A stretch of DNA of 64,000 nucleotides from Bradyrhizobium sp. 200 (lineage in GTDB: Bacteria > Pseudomonadota > Alphaproteobacteria > Rhizobiales > Xanthobacteraceae). Location of the stretch: positions 8,042,001-8,106,000 of the forward strand of contig NZ_CP064689.1 of assembly GCF_023100945.1 (NCBI RefSeq), written 5' to 3'. Position 1 is the stretch's first letter, and the number at the start of each line of letters is the position of its first letter. The notes below the pieces were generated by a model. It saw only the letters and a list, made by a program, of their open reading frames with translations. It did no database searches and was not told the origin of the DNA. Positions 19,843-28,067 of the stretch are shown here, one piece after another. The position numbers and the translations under genes were made by a program.

Positions 19843-19856
19843 TTGGCGTTCGCAAA
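19747..19856 (+). repeat. Direct repeat copy 2, flanking the PIN toxin-antitoxin locus
   Basis: The second copy of the 110-bp repeat at 18754-18863, about 90% identical by eye and in the same orientation. It ends GATTGGCGTTCGCAAAA. Together the copies bracket about 880 bp with vapC and its antitoxin. Confidence 0.85.
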
Positions 19857-19920
19857 AGATGGCTTTGCAGATTCCTCGCAATCATGTATGGGTTACATGT
19901 AACCATTCAGGGAATTTGTC

Positions 19921-20175
19921 ATGGCGTCGGCATCGAAGCCAAGGTCTTCCCGGGCGAAGCCTTCCCGGGTGAAGGTACGGGAGCATCGTGAAAGGCTGCG
20001 CAGGCAAGGACTGCGCCCGATCCAGATTTGGGTCCCGGACGTAGGTGCGCCGGCGTTCCGGTCGGCTGCGCATCGTCAGTCGCTTGCCGTTGCCGCCAGT
20101 TCTCATGGCCGCGACGATCAGGCGTTCATCGATTCCGTCTCTGCATTCAATGATGGCGTGGATGGCGATGAATGA
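19921..20175 (+). CDS. Antitoxin, MazE/DUF3018 type
   Basis: The 84-residue protein begins with a basic low-complexity tail and then VREHRERLRRQGLRPIQIWVPDV, the hallmark of DUF3018-type antitoxins paired with MazF-like toxins. A toxin-binding acidic tail follows (HGRDDQAFIDSVS). Its stop overlaps the toxin start by 4 nt. An AT-rich region directly upstream (about 19885-19915) probably holds the autoregulated promoter. Confidence 0.9.
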   Translation: MASASKPRSSRAKPSRVKVREHRERLRRQGLRPIQIWVPDVGAPAFRSAAHRQSLAVAASSHGRDDQAFIDSVSAFNDGVDGDE

Positions 20176-20522
20176 AGCGCGGCGACATCTGGACCGTCGC
20201 CGGCGGTAAGGGATATGCGGGCAAGGCGAGACCCGTCGTCATCGTTCAGGACGACAGTTTCGACGCAACCGCCTCCATCACGATCTGCGCGTTCACGACG
20301 GACGAGACCGATGCACCACTGTTCCGGCTCCCTGTCGTACCGAATGAGCGCAACGGATTGCGCGCGCCTTGCCGTCTCATGGTGGACAAGATAACCACCG
20401 TTCCGAAATCCAAGATCGGGACGCGCGTCGGGCGCCTGGACGATGAGGATGTCTTGCGCCTCAATCAGGCATTGCTCGTGTTCCTTGGACTGGCAACATC
20501 TCCAAGAAGCAAACAGCGGTGA
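20172..20522 (+). CDS. Type II toxin, MazF/PemK family endoribonuclease
   Basis: The 116 aa start KRGDIWTV and contain GKARPVVIVQDD, ITICAFTTD and RLMVDKITTVPKSKIG, all typical of PemK/MazF. The conserved Arg of the active site is in the KARPV segment. The family cleaves mRNA at short motifs. It overlaps its antitoxin gene and ends 1 nt from the convergent antidote gene. Confidence 0.92.
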   Translation: MKRGDIWTVAGGKGYAGKARPVVIVQDDSFDATASITICAFTTDETDAPLFRLPVVPNERNGLRAPCRLMVDKITTVPKSKIGTRVGRLDDEDVLRLNQALLVFLGLATSPRSKQR

Positions 20523-20523
20523 A

Positions 20524-20895
20524 CTAGGCCGCCGTCATACGGCGAGCCTTCTTCGCTCGCACTGGCAACCTGCTTTCGACTGAAAACCCGACATTCAGCG
20601 CCCGCATGATGGTGGCAATCGTTTCGAAACGCGGCTTGGCACCCGGTGCCAGCGTCTTGTAGAGGCTTTCGCGGCCGAGACCGGACGCCTTCGCAACCTC
20701 CGCCATGCCGCGCGCCTTGGCCACGTCGCCAAGCGCCTTGAGCAATACGCCGGGGTTTTCGTCGCGGGCTGCGAGCGAAAGATATTCCGCAATCGCTTCC
20801 TCACTATCGAGATAGTCAGCGACCTCGAATGGCGCGTAAGTGACCTTTGCCTTCGCGTTTGCCTTGGCGTTTTTCTTGGCTTTGGCCTTCTTCAT
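20524..20895 (-). CDS. Addiction-module antidote (HigA/HI1420-like), without a toxin partner
   Basis: ATG 20895 is preferred. After a Lys/Ala-rich tail the protein reads YLDSEEAIAEYLSLA, then the helix-turn-helix AEVAKASGLGRESLYKTLAPGAKPRFETI, as in antidotes of the HI1419/HI1420 type. The RelE-like toxin that normally lies immediately upstream is not present between 20917 and 21300. This copy appears orphaned, or recruited by neighbouring modules. Confidence 0.85.
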   Translation of the reverse strand: MKKAKAKKNAKANAKAKVTYAPFEVADYLDSEEAIAEYLSLAARDENPGVLLKALGDVAKARGMAEVAKASGLGRESLYKTLAPGAKPRFETIATIMRALNVGFSVESRLPVRAKKARRMTAA

Positions 20896-20993
20896 CGCCC
20901 GGCACCGGGCCGCCACTATGACCCCACGATTCCGCCATACGCATCGTGTTGTTCGTCCGCACGACCCTTCCCGTCAGGTTAGCCTTCGGAAAC

Positions 20994-22178
20994 ATGGACA
21001 TGGGCGGTGATTTCATTGGCCGCTGGCGTGCGGGTGGCGGCAGGAGAACGGCACGGCAAGCGAAGCCCGGACAGTACAGCGCGAAGGTGCTTGCTTGCGG
21101 CTCATTGCTGCTCTCGTGTGTCATCGTCGCCGGCATGGCGACGCAAACGGCATTGGCGGAAACAGCCGCGCCGGCCGCGACACGCGTCGCTGATAACGAA
21201 AAAGAGCAGGGTGGGCCTGGCGTCGCGCAAGCATCCCGCACGCAGAAGTCGGAACCCGAAGCAGTCCTGCGGCAGAATGAGGTGCAGAAGCCGGCGCCGG
21301 AAGCCGCCGTTCAAATGCCGGAAGCACGGAAATCGAGCCACGAGGCCAAGGATTTACCTGTACCTCAACTCGTCTTGCCGGGCGATCTGGCGAAGAAGAT
21401 CGGCCAGAAGATCTGGCTGAATGAAACAGGCGGAAAACCTGATGCGATCACGTCATGGAATGCGAACGAGGAATTCGCTTCCCTAGGCATCTGTCATTGC
21501 ATCTGGTTTCCTGTCGGCAAATGGTTGCCTTTCGAGGAGAGCTTTCCGGCCCTGCTCGAATTCATGCGCAAGAAGAACGTGCATTTGCCCGCCTGGCTGG
21601 ACCAGACGCAAATTCCGGCCAACCCGTGGACGAGCCGGGCCGAGTTCAGGAGGAACGCCAACTCACCGCAGATGAAAGAGTTGAGGCAGTTTCTGCTCGA
21701 CACCGTGGCGGAGCAGACGCAATTCATGATGGCGCGGGCGCAAGGTGCGATGGAGAAGATTCTCAAGACGACGCCCGACGGCACGGAGCGCGAACATATC
21801 GTCATCCAGTTCACGCGCGTCGTCAGCGCCTCCGAGAATTTTTATCCGCTGATCGACTACATCAACTTCAAGGGCGAGGGCACCAACCCGAACGAAGCCG
21901 CCATGGACAGGGAGACCGGGCGGCGGCAGGGTTGGGGTCTCAAGCAGGTGCTGCTCAGGATGAACGGCGTGACCGGCGATCCGAAGGCCGTGCGCGCCGA
22001 ATTCGCCGATGCGGCGCAGTTCGTCCTGCAGCAGCGGGTTCGCAACCTTCCATCCAACCGTGTCTTCGAGGTCGGCTGGCTGCGCCGTCTCGCGACCTAC
22101 CGTCACCCGATCGCGGATCCGGAATCGAGCCCCGAACGGGCTCTGAGGAAATCGTTGCGGGTGACGGCGGCTCAATAG
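20994..22178 (+). CDS. Exported hypothetical protein
   Basis: ATG 20994 is chosen; upstream starts lack an RBS. The product (394 aa) has a membrane/signal segment (VLACGSLLLSCVIVAGMATQTALA), a variable Pro/Glu-rich linker, and a conserved-looking domain starting IGQKIWLNETGGKPDAITSWN and continuing EFASLGICHCIWFPVGKWLP. That segment, with its Glu-Thr-Gly-Gly and aromatic run, resembles a conserved periplasmic family of unknown role, possibly cell-wall related. The rest is alpha-helical. No catalytic motif is certain. Confidence 0.65.
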   Translation: MDMGGDFIGRWRAGGGRRTARQAKPGQYSAKVLACGSLLLSCVIVAGMATQTALAETAAPAATRVADNEKEQGGPGVAQASRTQKSEPEAVLRQNEVQKPAPEAAVQMPEARKSSHEAKDLPVPQLVLPGDLAKKIGQKIWLNETGGKPDAITSWNANEEFASLGICHCIWFPVGKWLPFEESFPALLEFMRKKNVHLPAWLDQTQIPANPWTSRAEFRRNANSPQMKELRQFLLDTVAEQTQFMMARAQGAMEKILKTTPDGTEREHIVIQFTRVVSASENFYPLIDYINFKGEGTNPNEAAMDRETGRRQGWGLKQVLLRMNGVTGDPKAVRAEFADAAQFVLQQRVRNLPSNRVFEVGWLRRLATYRHPIADPESSPERALRKSLRVTAAQ

Positions 22179-22332
22179 CTTTCCCATGAAGGGGACAGTT
22201 GCCGTTTTTGCGTTTGCGTGAGGCTGCTTGTCCCGCGACGTTCGTCAGGCAATCGCGGGCTGCGCCCCGCTGACGTCAGCCTTTGGCGCTCTTCGTGGAC
22301 TACGGTGACAGTGTCACCGTAATCCCCTAGCT

Positions 22333-23166
22333 CTAACCTAGCTGAATCTTTTCCCGCACGACAGGCACAAGCGCCTGATCAATTCTGTCCCATCCCTGAC
22401 AAGCAATGTTCTTGTCGTCGATCTGCCAGGACGCAATTCCGCACAGCATCGTTGCGACGATCTTGGATTCGTGCTCGCCTTCATTGAAATAGACGCGCCA
22501 TACCCCGCCGCCGCTCATACCTCCGAAGCTTTTCGGCAACTCATGGAGGTTGTATTCCATCGCCTTGAAGGTCAGCAGGCCGTTCTCCTGGCCAGAGATA
22601 TGCCCGGAATGAAGGACGCCGCGCATAGGACTGATGACTTCCCTCCCCTCGATGAAGGGCTCTTGCGAGAATTCCGCGACGAGCCCTAGCATGGCGTCGA
22701 CATGCTTTCCTTCAGAGGGAGCCATGGCCTCCATCTTTTGCCGGTTCTTTTCAATGTTTAGAAACACTCCGCCATGGGCTTCTATGGAGGAGGCAATGTT
22801 TGGCAGCAAGACCGTAAAGGCGAGGTCCAACACCTCCTTGCCCTCGGCGAAGCTGTCGCTGCTTTGAATGATCATCGTCGTTGTGTCTTCCAGCTTGATC
22901 AGCCTTCGCTGGTTGCCTTCTGCAGTAAAGCGGATGAGGCCAATCTCGGTAAGCCTTTCATAGGTCTCGGCGACATGACCGCACGTTAGGATACCGCGAC
23001 GACCTTCCACAGATGCAAGGACGCCGGACCCTAGGACCATGCTCCCCTTACCTTGCTCTCTTTTCACCAACCCCACCGCAAAATTCGAGACGTGCGACAG
23101 GATCGCTCCGGATATGTCGTGTGTCATAGTTCTGCCTTGGCCGCACGGCCCGCCAGAAATTTTCAT
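22333..23166 (-). CDS. Trypsin-like serine protease, cytoplasmic
   Basis: The 277 aa lack a signal peptide but show a chymotrypsin-fold triad: His in GILTCGHVAE, Asp in VLDLAFTVL, and Ser in SFGGMSGGGVW (G-x-S-G-G). The start at 23166 overlaps the upstream stop (ATGA); an alternative is ATG 23127. Such intracellular trypsin-like proteins occur in defence islands, where they may cut a partner protein. It is the last gene of a minus-strand cluster with HEPN proteins. Confidence 0.78.
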   Translation of the reverse strand: MKISGGPCGQGRTMTHDISGAILSHVSNFAVGLVKREQGKGSMVLGSGVLASVEGRRGILTCGHVAETYERLTEIGLIRFTAEGNQRRLIKLEDTTTMIIQSSDSFAEGKEVLDLAFTVLLPNIASSIEAHGGVFLNIEKNRQKMEAMAPSEGKHVDAMLGLVAEFSQEPFIEGREVISPMRGVLHSGHISGQENGLLTFKAMEYNLHELPKSFGGMSGGGVWRVYFNEGEHESKIVATMLCGIASWQIDDKNIACQGWDRIDQALVPVVREKIQLG

Positions 23167-24116
23167 CCCGACGGGTAATCAGAAGGGCGCTTGAGCTCTT
23201 GAATGGCGATTTTCCCTGTTACGATTTTGGATCGACGCCCCAAGGCCGTTAGAAGCCTTTTTAGACCTACCTGAACAAAGTCCTCGATCGTCTTTAGCCA
23301 ATCGCTCGACCCAATCGTCTCATAATAATTTTTGTCATTCGGGACGCGAAAATTCATCGCGTCAAACTGATATCGAAGATCGACGGGAGCGATATTGCAC
23401 TTGGATATCGCGGCCGCTTGCCTGTTATTCAGGTTAATGCCTTTCAACGCATCCTGTCTGAGCTGATCAATATCATGAGAGTACCGCCTTATCGCCTTAA
23501 CAAGGGGTTTACCTGCCAAAGAATAAGGAGAGCGCAAACAGAGAGTTGCCTTCAGCAACGCTTCGAGCGCCATCCTCAAATCAACATAGGCCTTTGCTCG
23601 TCTGCTCTTAATGCCCTGATAATCCACCTCTTGCGAATAGAACGTAACGCGGTAACGATGGAAAAAGTCCGCGGCGTCATCAGCATAATTTCCGGCTAGC
23701 TCTAGCCGCATCGGAAACGTCCTCCTCTCCGGGAATGTCTTCATCATCAAGGCATCGTCTCTCGGACGTCTTAACTCAACGCGTAGGGTATCCAGGCTCT
23801 CCACTTCTCCGAGCTTTCGCTTGTCACGAAAAGTAATGTCGAATCCTTTTCTGAGGCAAAGCTTAGCTACGGTGCGAGCGACATCGAACGCTGCAAAATG
23901 GAGCTGTAGCTCGCCAGGTTGAACCTCGAACCAGCGGTCGGTGGCACCGGCATAGTTTCTGGATATTCCGTAAAGCGCCCGAAACGCCTTGACGTCCGCC
24001 TTCGCCGTCACGATCCAATGACATGGCCGGGGTTCAACCTGTGGCACGGCCCGTGCGACGAACGAGCCCGCAAACGCCTTGTTTGGCTTTTTTGACTTCT
24101 TTTTCTTCCGGCTCAT
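23163..24116 (-). CDS. Hypothetical protein with a HEPN-like helical C-terminal half
   Basis: ATG 24116 (MSRKKKKSKKP) follows GGGGGG and is preferred to the ATG at 24152. The 317 aa start with a very basic tail. The middle portion is beta-rich (PGELQLHFAAFDVA). The C-terminal half (AYVDLRMALEALLKATLCL ... IRRYSHDIDQL) resembles HEPN helices but lacks a clear R-x4-6-H. Base composition is less GC-rich than in flanking genes, suggesting transfer. It is coupled to the protease gene by a 4-nt overlap. Confidence 0.65.
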   Translation of the reverse strand: MSRKKKKSKKPNKAFAGSFVARAVPQVEPRPCHWIVTAKADVKAFRALYGISRNYAGATDRWFEVQPGELQLHFAAFDVARTVAKLCLRKGFDITFRDKRKLGEVESLDTLRVELRRPRDDALMMKTFPERRTFPMRLELAGNYADDAADFFHRYRVTFYSQEVDYQGIKSRRAKAYVDLRMALEALLKATLCLRSPYSLAGKPLVKAIRRYSHDIDQLRQDALKGINLNNRQAAAISKCNIAPVDLRYQFDAMNFRVPNDKNYYETIGSSDWLKTIEDFVQVGLKRLLTALGRRSKIVTGKIAIQELKRPSDYPSG

Positions 24117-24298
24117 AGCCCCCCGGTCGTGATCCGATACGGTCGCGGACATTACGGTGAGTAGCCCGCTTGAGCGCCGCGATATGCGGGGATGGACCTA
24201 CAACGCCGCGCTCTTGTTACGCTGCATGTTGAGGCGAGGCATTAGCCGGTACCATCCCGATCCAGCCGCAGCGCTAAAGCAATAAGCAGCCCGCACCT

Positions 24299-24895
24299 CT
24301 ATTTCTGAATGTCCGAAGTCCTTCCGGTCTTGCCCATATCCAGGACGCGCCTCAAGTTCAGTTGGGCAAACTTTTCCCTGACCCGCCCTTCCTGGTGCCG
24401 CTGCCGGACGATGTCGAGCCAGACGACGACCACGCGCAAGATGCGCCACCATTCGAGCTGTACCCGGTCTTCAGGCTTCAGCCCCGCCTCTTTCGCGGCT
24501 TCGTCCAGAAGATGTTGATCCGGGAGTAGGCCTATCAGCTCCTCCTTCTCGCCCTCGGTGAATTCAAACGAAAGCCGATGTGCCACCCGATTGCGCATCC
24601 TGTTGATGCGAAGCAAAGGCTCACGCCACGAGGCACGCAGCAGCCCGAGGCCAATGCAAAGCTCAACCTTTGTCGGGAAGTTGATGTTGCGCATGCTCAC
24701 TTCTTCCGGGTTTTTGCAGGCCTCCAAGATCATCGAAATGAGGACGTGTTCGAGGTACAGGTGCGCCCGGATGAGCATGAACAGCATATCTCCGGTCCGG
24801 AGCTCCTTGTCGAAAACGTCGAAGTCAAAGGAAAGCTTATTGGCCTCGGCGACCTCTACCTCCTCCTGCTTCGTCATCTCTTCCGGCATCGGCAT
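24299..24895 (-). CDS. HEPN-domain protein with R-x4-H motif
   Basis: This 198-residue, mostly helical protein contains NRMRNRVAHRL (about residue 106), the R-x4-H motif of HEPN ribonucleases. It is preceded by helices typical of the fold (FMLIRAHLYLEHVLISMIL). HEPN proteins are RNases or toxins in abortive-infection systems. The gene lies 33 nt downstream of another HEPN-type gene and 182 nt upstream of the next one. Start ATG 24895 is the first in frame. Confidence 0.72.
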   Translation of the reverse strand: MPMPEEMTKQEEVEVAEANKLSFDFDVFDKELRTGDMLFMLIRAHLYLEHVLISMILEACKNPEEVSMRNINFPTKVELCIGLGLLRASWREPLLRINRMRNRVAHRLSFEFTEGEKEELIGLLPDQHLLDEAAKEAGLKPEDRVQLEWWRILRVVVVWLDIVRQRHQEGRVREKFAQLNLRRVLDMGKTGRTSDIQK

Positions 24896-24928
24896 GCCTA
24901 CCCCCTCCTACCTGACCCTTAAGCCGGT

Positions 24929-25705
24929 CTACTTGGCGGCCTTTAGTAACTCTTCCTCGACTTTTCTTGCGCCAAGTGGGGAAATACTGGCGCGCAGGTT
25001 TTTATCATCAAACTCAATCAGACGGTCTTTATGCAGTGGCCGCAGCACCTTGCTGCGAAACATGCTCGCGTTTGAGTATTCAACCCATTTAAGAAGATCT
25101 GTTGCTGAGACCCAACCCGTGCTGTGCTGCAGCAGCACGAGCACTTGGATCTTCGCGCTCATTTTTGAATCGAGCACGCGCTTGGTTTCCCCAACCGCCC
25201 AAATGATCGGCGACTTGCGCTCAACCAAGGCGTCGACTGTTTCTTGCGCTTCTTCCGTTTTGACGCCGTGGAAGATGCGCACGAGTTCTGCCATGACCCA
25301 ACTCGCCATGGCCTGCACCGCCTCGGCATCCATATGGTTTGGGTCAACGTCGCCGCCGACATGCCCGACACCTCGGTTGTTGCGGATTTCGTAAAGCACC
25401 GGCAGCAAGCGCGGAATGAGCACCCGCAGGCTGCGGTCCCCTACGCGGTTTGGATCAGCCGGTTGTTTTTCGAGAGCTTGGCAAGCGGCCAGCATGTTGG
25501 TGGGCTTGCTGGCGTTGGCCGGGAAGCTGCCTTTGAGCGCGCCATCGACGATCGAATAGACTACCTCGCAGAACTTTCCACCATTGAGTTCGGAGGGCTC
25601 CCAGCGGCGCTCCAGATAGTTCGACATGATCTTCTGGTAGCTATCAAGCAACTCTCCCCGGAGAGCCTGCGGCAGCGCCGCAAGCACGCGAGATGGATCG
25701 ATCAC
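24929..25705 (-). CDS. HEPN-like protein with C-terminal winged helix
   Basis: It starts at GTG 25705, one nucleotide after the stop of the preceding gene. The 258-residue product carries EIRNNRGVGHVGGDVD (about residue 107), an R-x6-H motif of the Abi/HEPN type. Its C-terminal half (KIQVLVLLQHSTGWVSATDLLKW, then RPLHKDRLIEFD) looks like a winged-helix domain. The combination suggests an RNA- or DNA-linked effector. Tight coupling to the 25707-26348 gene implies that the two act as a pair. Confidence 0.72.
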   Translation of the reverse strand: MIDPSRVLAALPQALRGELLDSYQKIMSNYLERRWEPSELNGGKFCEVVYSIVDGALKGSFPANASKPTNMLAACQALEKQPADPNRVGDRSLRVLIPRLLPVLYEIRNNRGVGHVGGDVDPNHMDAEAVQAMASWVMAELVRIFHGVKTEEAQETVDALVERKSPIIWAVGETKRVLDSKMSAKIQVLVLLQHSTGWVSATDLLKWVEYSNASMFRSKVLRPLHKDRLIEFDDKNLRASISPLGARKVEEELLKAAK

Positions 25706-25706
25706 G

Positions 25707-26348
25707 TCAACCGCCTGCTAATTCTTTCACGAGCACCGCGCCGCGCTTCACGCCAACATTCGTCAATGAGTAACCTTTAGTCTTGTCTCCGGTGAATTCC
25801 CCACCTTTGTTCTTCCTCAGGTAGGTGGCGTGGTTAGTCGCGTCGAAACAGCCAATCGTCTCGCAGAAACTGCGCGCTGTCGCGTCATCAAATGATCTGT
25901 CGTTCGCCGCTAGGTACTTGCCCAGACCGGTCAAGATGTAGGTGTTGACCGTCTGTTCCTTCTTCGTCTTGCCGGGCGCATGGAGCAGATCGAATGTGCC
26001 GTCTCCATTGAAATGGAATACGCGGTCTAGCTCTTCCGCTGAGACGTCGTTCTGCTTCATCCACTTGGTAATCTGCGGCGCGTAGCCGGTTTCACCATCG
26101 TCATCGTTGTTGCTGGTGTCGGTGCTGCCTGCTGACGCCTCTTGCCTTGGCTTTTGCAGCGCGGCCTCGCCCAGGAACATCATTGCCGCCGCTACAGTTC
26201 TCTGGCGCTGCGCGGAAGACAGCGGCTCAAGAAGTTTGATAATGGCGGTCAACGTTTCCGGAGTGGCTTTGACTTCAGCGGGCTCTGCATCTGACGCTGG
26301 GACCGGTTGGCTGGCGGCCGTGGTGTTCGTTTCGCTTTGGTCTGCCAT
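25707..26348 (-). CDS. Hypothetical protein, first gene of the HEPN/protease cluster
   Basis: The 213 aa have a polar, Ala/Thr-rich N-terminal tail. A short helical segment follows (TAIIKLLEPLSSAQRQRTVAAAMMFLGEAAL), then an acidic linker and a C-terminal domain (TVNTYILTGLGKYLAANDRSF; TKGYSLTNVGVKRGAVLV) that looks like a helical/winged-helix module with many Asn, Gly and Lys. No enzymatic motif is visible. Its position one base upstream of the HEPN gene suggests a partner or antitoxin-like regulator. Confidence 0.68.
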   Translation of the reverse strand: MADQSETNTTAASQPVPASDAEPAEVKATPETLTAIIKLLEPLSSAQRQRTVAAAMMFLGEAALQKPRQEASAGSTDTSNNDDDGETGYAPQITKWMKQNDVSAEELDRVFHFNGDGTFDLLHAPGKTKKEQTVNTYILTGLGKYLAANDRSFDDATARSFCETIGCFDATNHATYLRKNKGGEFTGDKTKGYSLTNVGVKRGAVLVKELAGG

Positions 26349-26585
26349 GACTTAGTTGCCCCGTATGATCCTCTGCCTGCGAAAATGGCACGCAGAAATC
26401 GCAACTGGAAGGGCAACTTAGGGATACTCACAACCCGGCCACAGAAGCGTGCAGTTGGTCCATGTTCTTCCGCAATTGGCAGCGGGCCGCTAAACCAGCA
26501 GAAGAAATCGCCGACCTATACGCAGTTTATACTTGGTCGGCTATTTCTGCGGAAATGTTTTGACCAGCTAAGCGACTGTTTTTGC

Positions 26586-26628
26586 TGGCGCTCCCTAGGG
26601 GAATCGAACCCCTGTTTCAGCCTTGAGA
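26586..26628 (-). other. 3' fragment of tRNA-Glu(CTC): integration (att) scar
   Basis: Read on the minus strand, the segment is the anticodon loop CTCTCAA, the 3' anticodon-stem strand, a five-base variable loop, a perfect T arm (AGGGGTTCGATTCCCCT), the 3' acceptor strand AGGGAGC, discriminator G and CCA. The 5' half of a tRNA is absent beyond the loop: the preceding bases cannot pair. This is the usual product of tyrosine-integrase insertion into a tRNA-Glu gene. The integrated side should be at higher coordinates, where integrase remnants lie. Confidence 0.82.
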
Positions 26629-26774
26629 GAGCCAAATAATGAGTCCTTCTCCGTTCGCCGCCGTCCGCCGACGTTCAATAATTTCAATAGGTTGAATGCT
26701 CATAATCCGGTACTGTTCGCCAAAGTACGTGGACTTATATTCGACGGATATTCAACGTAAAACCGACCAACGCT

Positions 26775-27180
26775 ATGTCGAAGACACTCACCGAGGCTCA
26801 GGTTACGACGGCTAATGCGCGCTCCAGGCTGGGACCTGGCGTGCATTGGCGTCGCCTCGATGCGGAAGCGCATCTGGGCTATCGCAAAGGAAAACAGGGC
26901 GGCGTTTGGTTTGTCCGCTGGCGTAATCACCACGAAGGCGGCAACTACAAGCAGGTGCCAGTCGGCGTCGCCAACGACATCAATGACAAGCCCGCCGCCG
27001 GGATTCTGACCTACGAACAGGCCGTGAGAACGGCGCGGGAAGCCGTGGCTCGAGCCAGAACAGAAGCCGCGTCGCAGGCGGCGGGCCCGGCTCCTACGGT
27101 GCGATCGGCCGTTGAATCCTACGTCAAGGAACGCGACGCTCGAGAAAGACGCCGGACAGGTCGCGATGTCCGATCCGACG
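26775..27180 (+). pseudogene. Truncated tyrosine integrase, N-terminal part
   Basis: The frame from ATG 26775 encodes the arm-binding/N-terminal region of an island integrase (EAHLGYRKGKQGGVWFVRWR, then TYEQAVRTAREAVARAR, then SAVESYVKERDARE). It breaks off after about 136 residues. There is no core-binding or catalytic domain in frame, and a stop follows at 27228-27230. It abuts the tRNA-Glu scar, consistent with the integrase that used that site. Confidence 0.75.
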
Positions 27181-27720
27181 CATGTATGGTCTATTCGAGT
27201 CCGCCTAGAAATCGCGCGGTCAAAGCGTGACCTTGCGATCTTTAACTTAGCAATCGACAGTAAACTTCGCGGCTGTGACCTGGTCAAACTGCGACTGGAG
27301 GACATCTGTTCGGGAACAAATGTGCGGCTCCGAGCGACTATTGTCCAAAAGAAGACAGGACGACCGGTTCAGTTTGAGATCTCGGAGCAGTCGAGGACTT
27401 CCGTTGAGGCCTGGCTACCAATGCTCCGGACCACAGGTTCGCGATATCTCTTCCCCAGCCGACTTCATGCAAGTCCTCATATTTCAACCCGCCAATATGC
27501 CCGGCTGGTGCATCGCTGGGTTAAAAGCATCGGCTTGGAGTCAGCATCTTACGGCACGCACTCGATGCGCCGCACGAAGGCTGCCCAGATTTATCGGAAG
27601 ACTGGTAACCTGCGTGCCGTCCAACTTCTCCTCGGTCCCACCAAGTTGGAAAGCACCGTCCGATATCTCGGAATTGAGGTAGACGACGCCTTGAATATAG
27701 CCGAACAGATTGATCTCTGA
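27166..27720 (+). pseudogene. Short tyrosine recombinase, probably 5'-truncated and inactive
   Basis: From ATG 27166 the frame gives 184 aa matching the catalytic part of short rhizobial integrases. The first Arg is in SKLRGCDLVKL, H-x-x-R in THSMRRT, and the nucleophile Tyr in TVRYLGIE. The usual His before the Tyr (GHTK) is Pro here (LLLGPTKLES), so activity is doubtful. The upstream part is replaced by the N-terminal fragment of a different integrase, joined at about 27180. Confidence 0.72.
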
Positions 27721-28067
27721 TCGTTTGACCACCGGCTTCACGTCGGTGGTCGCTTTCGCGCCATCAACGGGCATGAATCATAAGCAGAACGCGCTCAGGC
27801 GGTAGTTGGTCTCGTTATTGTATGATCGCATTTGGCGAAGGGCCGCGAAGAAACGGCGCGAAGGACCTCGCCGGCCGAGCGACAATAAGCGGCACGGCCC
27901 GCTCGGTTGATCGGCGCCGCAGTGCGTGTCTGCGCATCGGTTTTGAGTGAGACGCAAGGCCGGCAGGCAAAGTGACCGACGGGCCCTCCAGCAAAGACGC
28001 CCGAAATCAAAGCTCCGAGGGCCAGCCACGATTATTACACTGGCGACTTCCTCCATCCGGGTTAAAA
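27721..28067. other. Intergenic region
   Basis: This gap of about 350 bp lies between the integrase remnant and the cytochrome gene. A short inverted repeat directly after the integrase stop (ACCACCGGCTTCACGTCGGTGGT, 27727-27749) may serve as a terminator. Open frames on the minus strand are not convincing. Confidence 0.4.
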
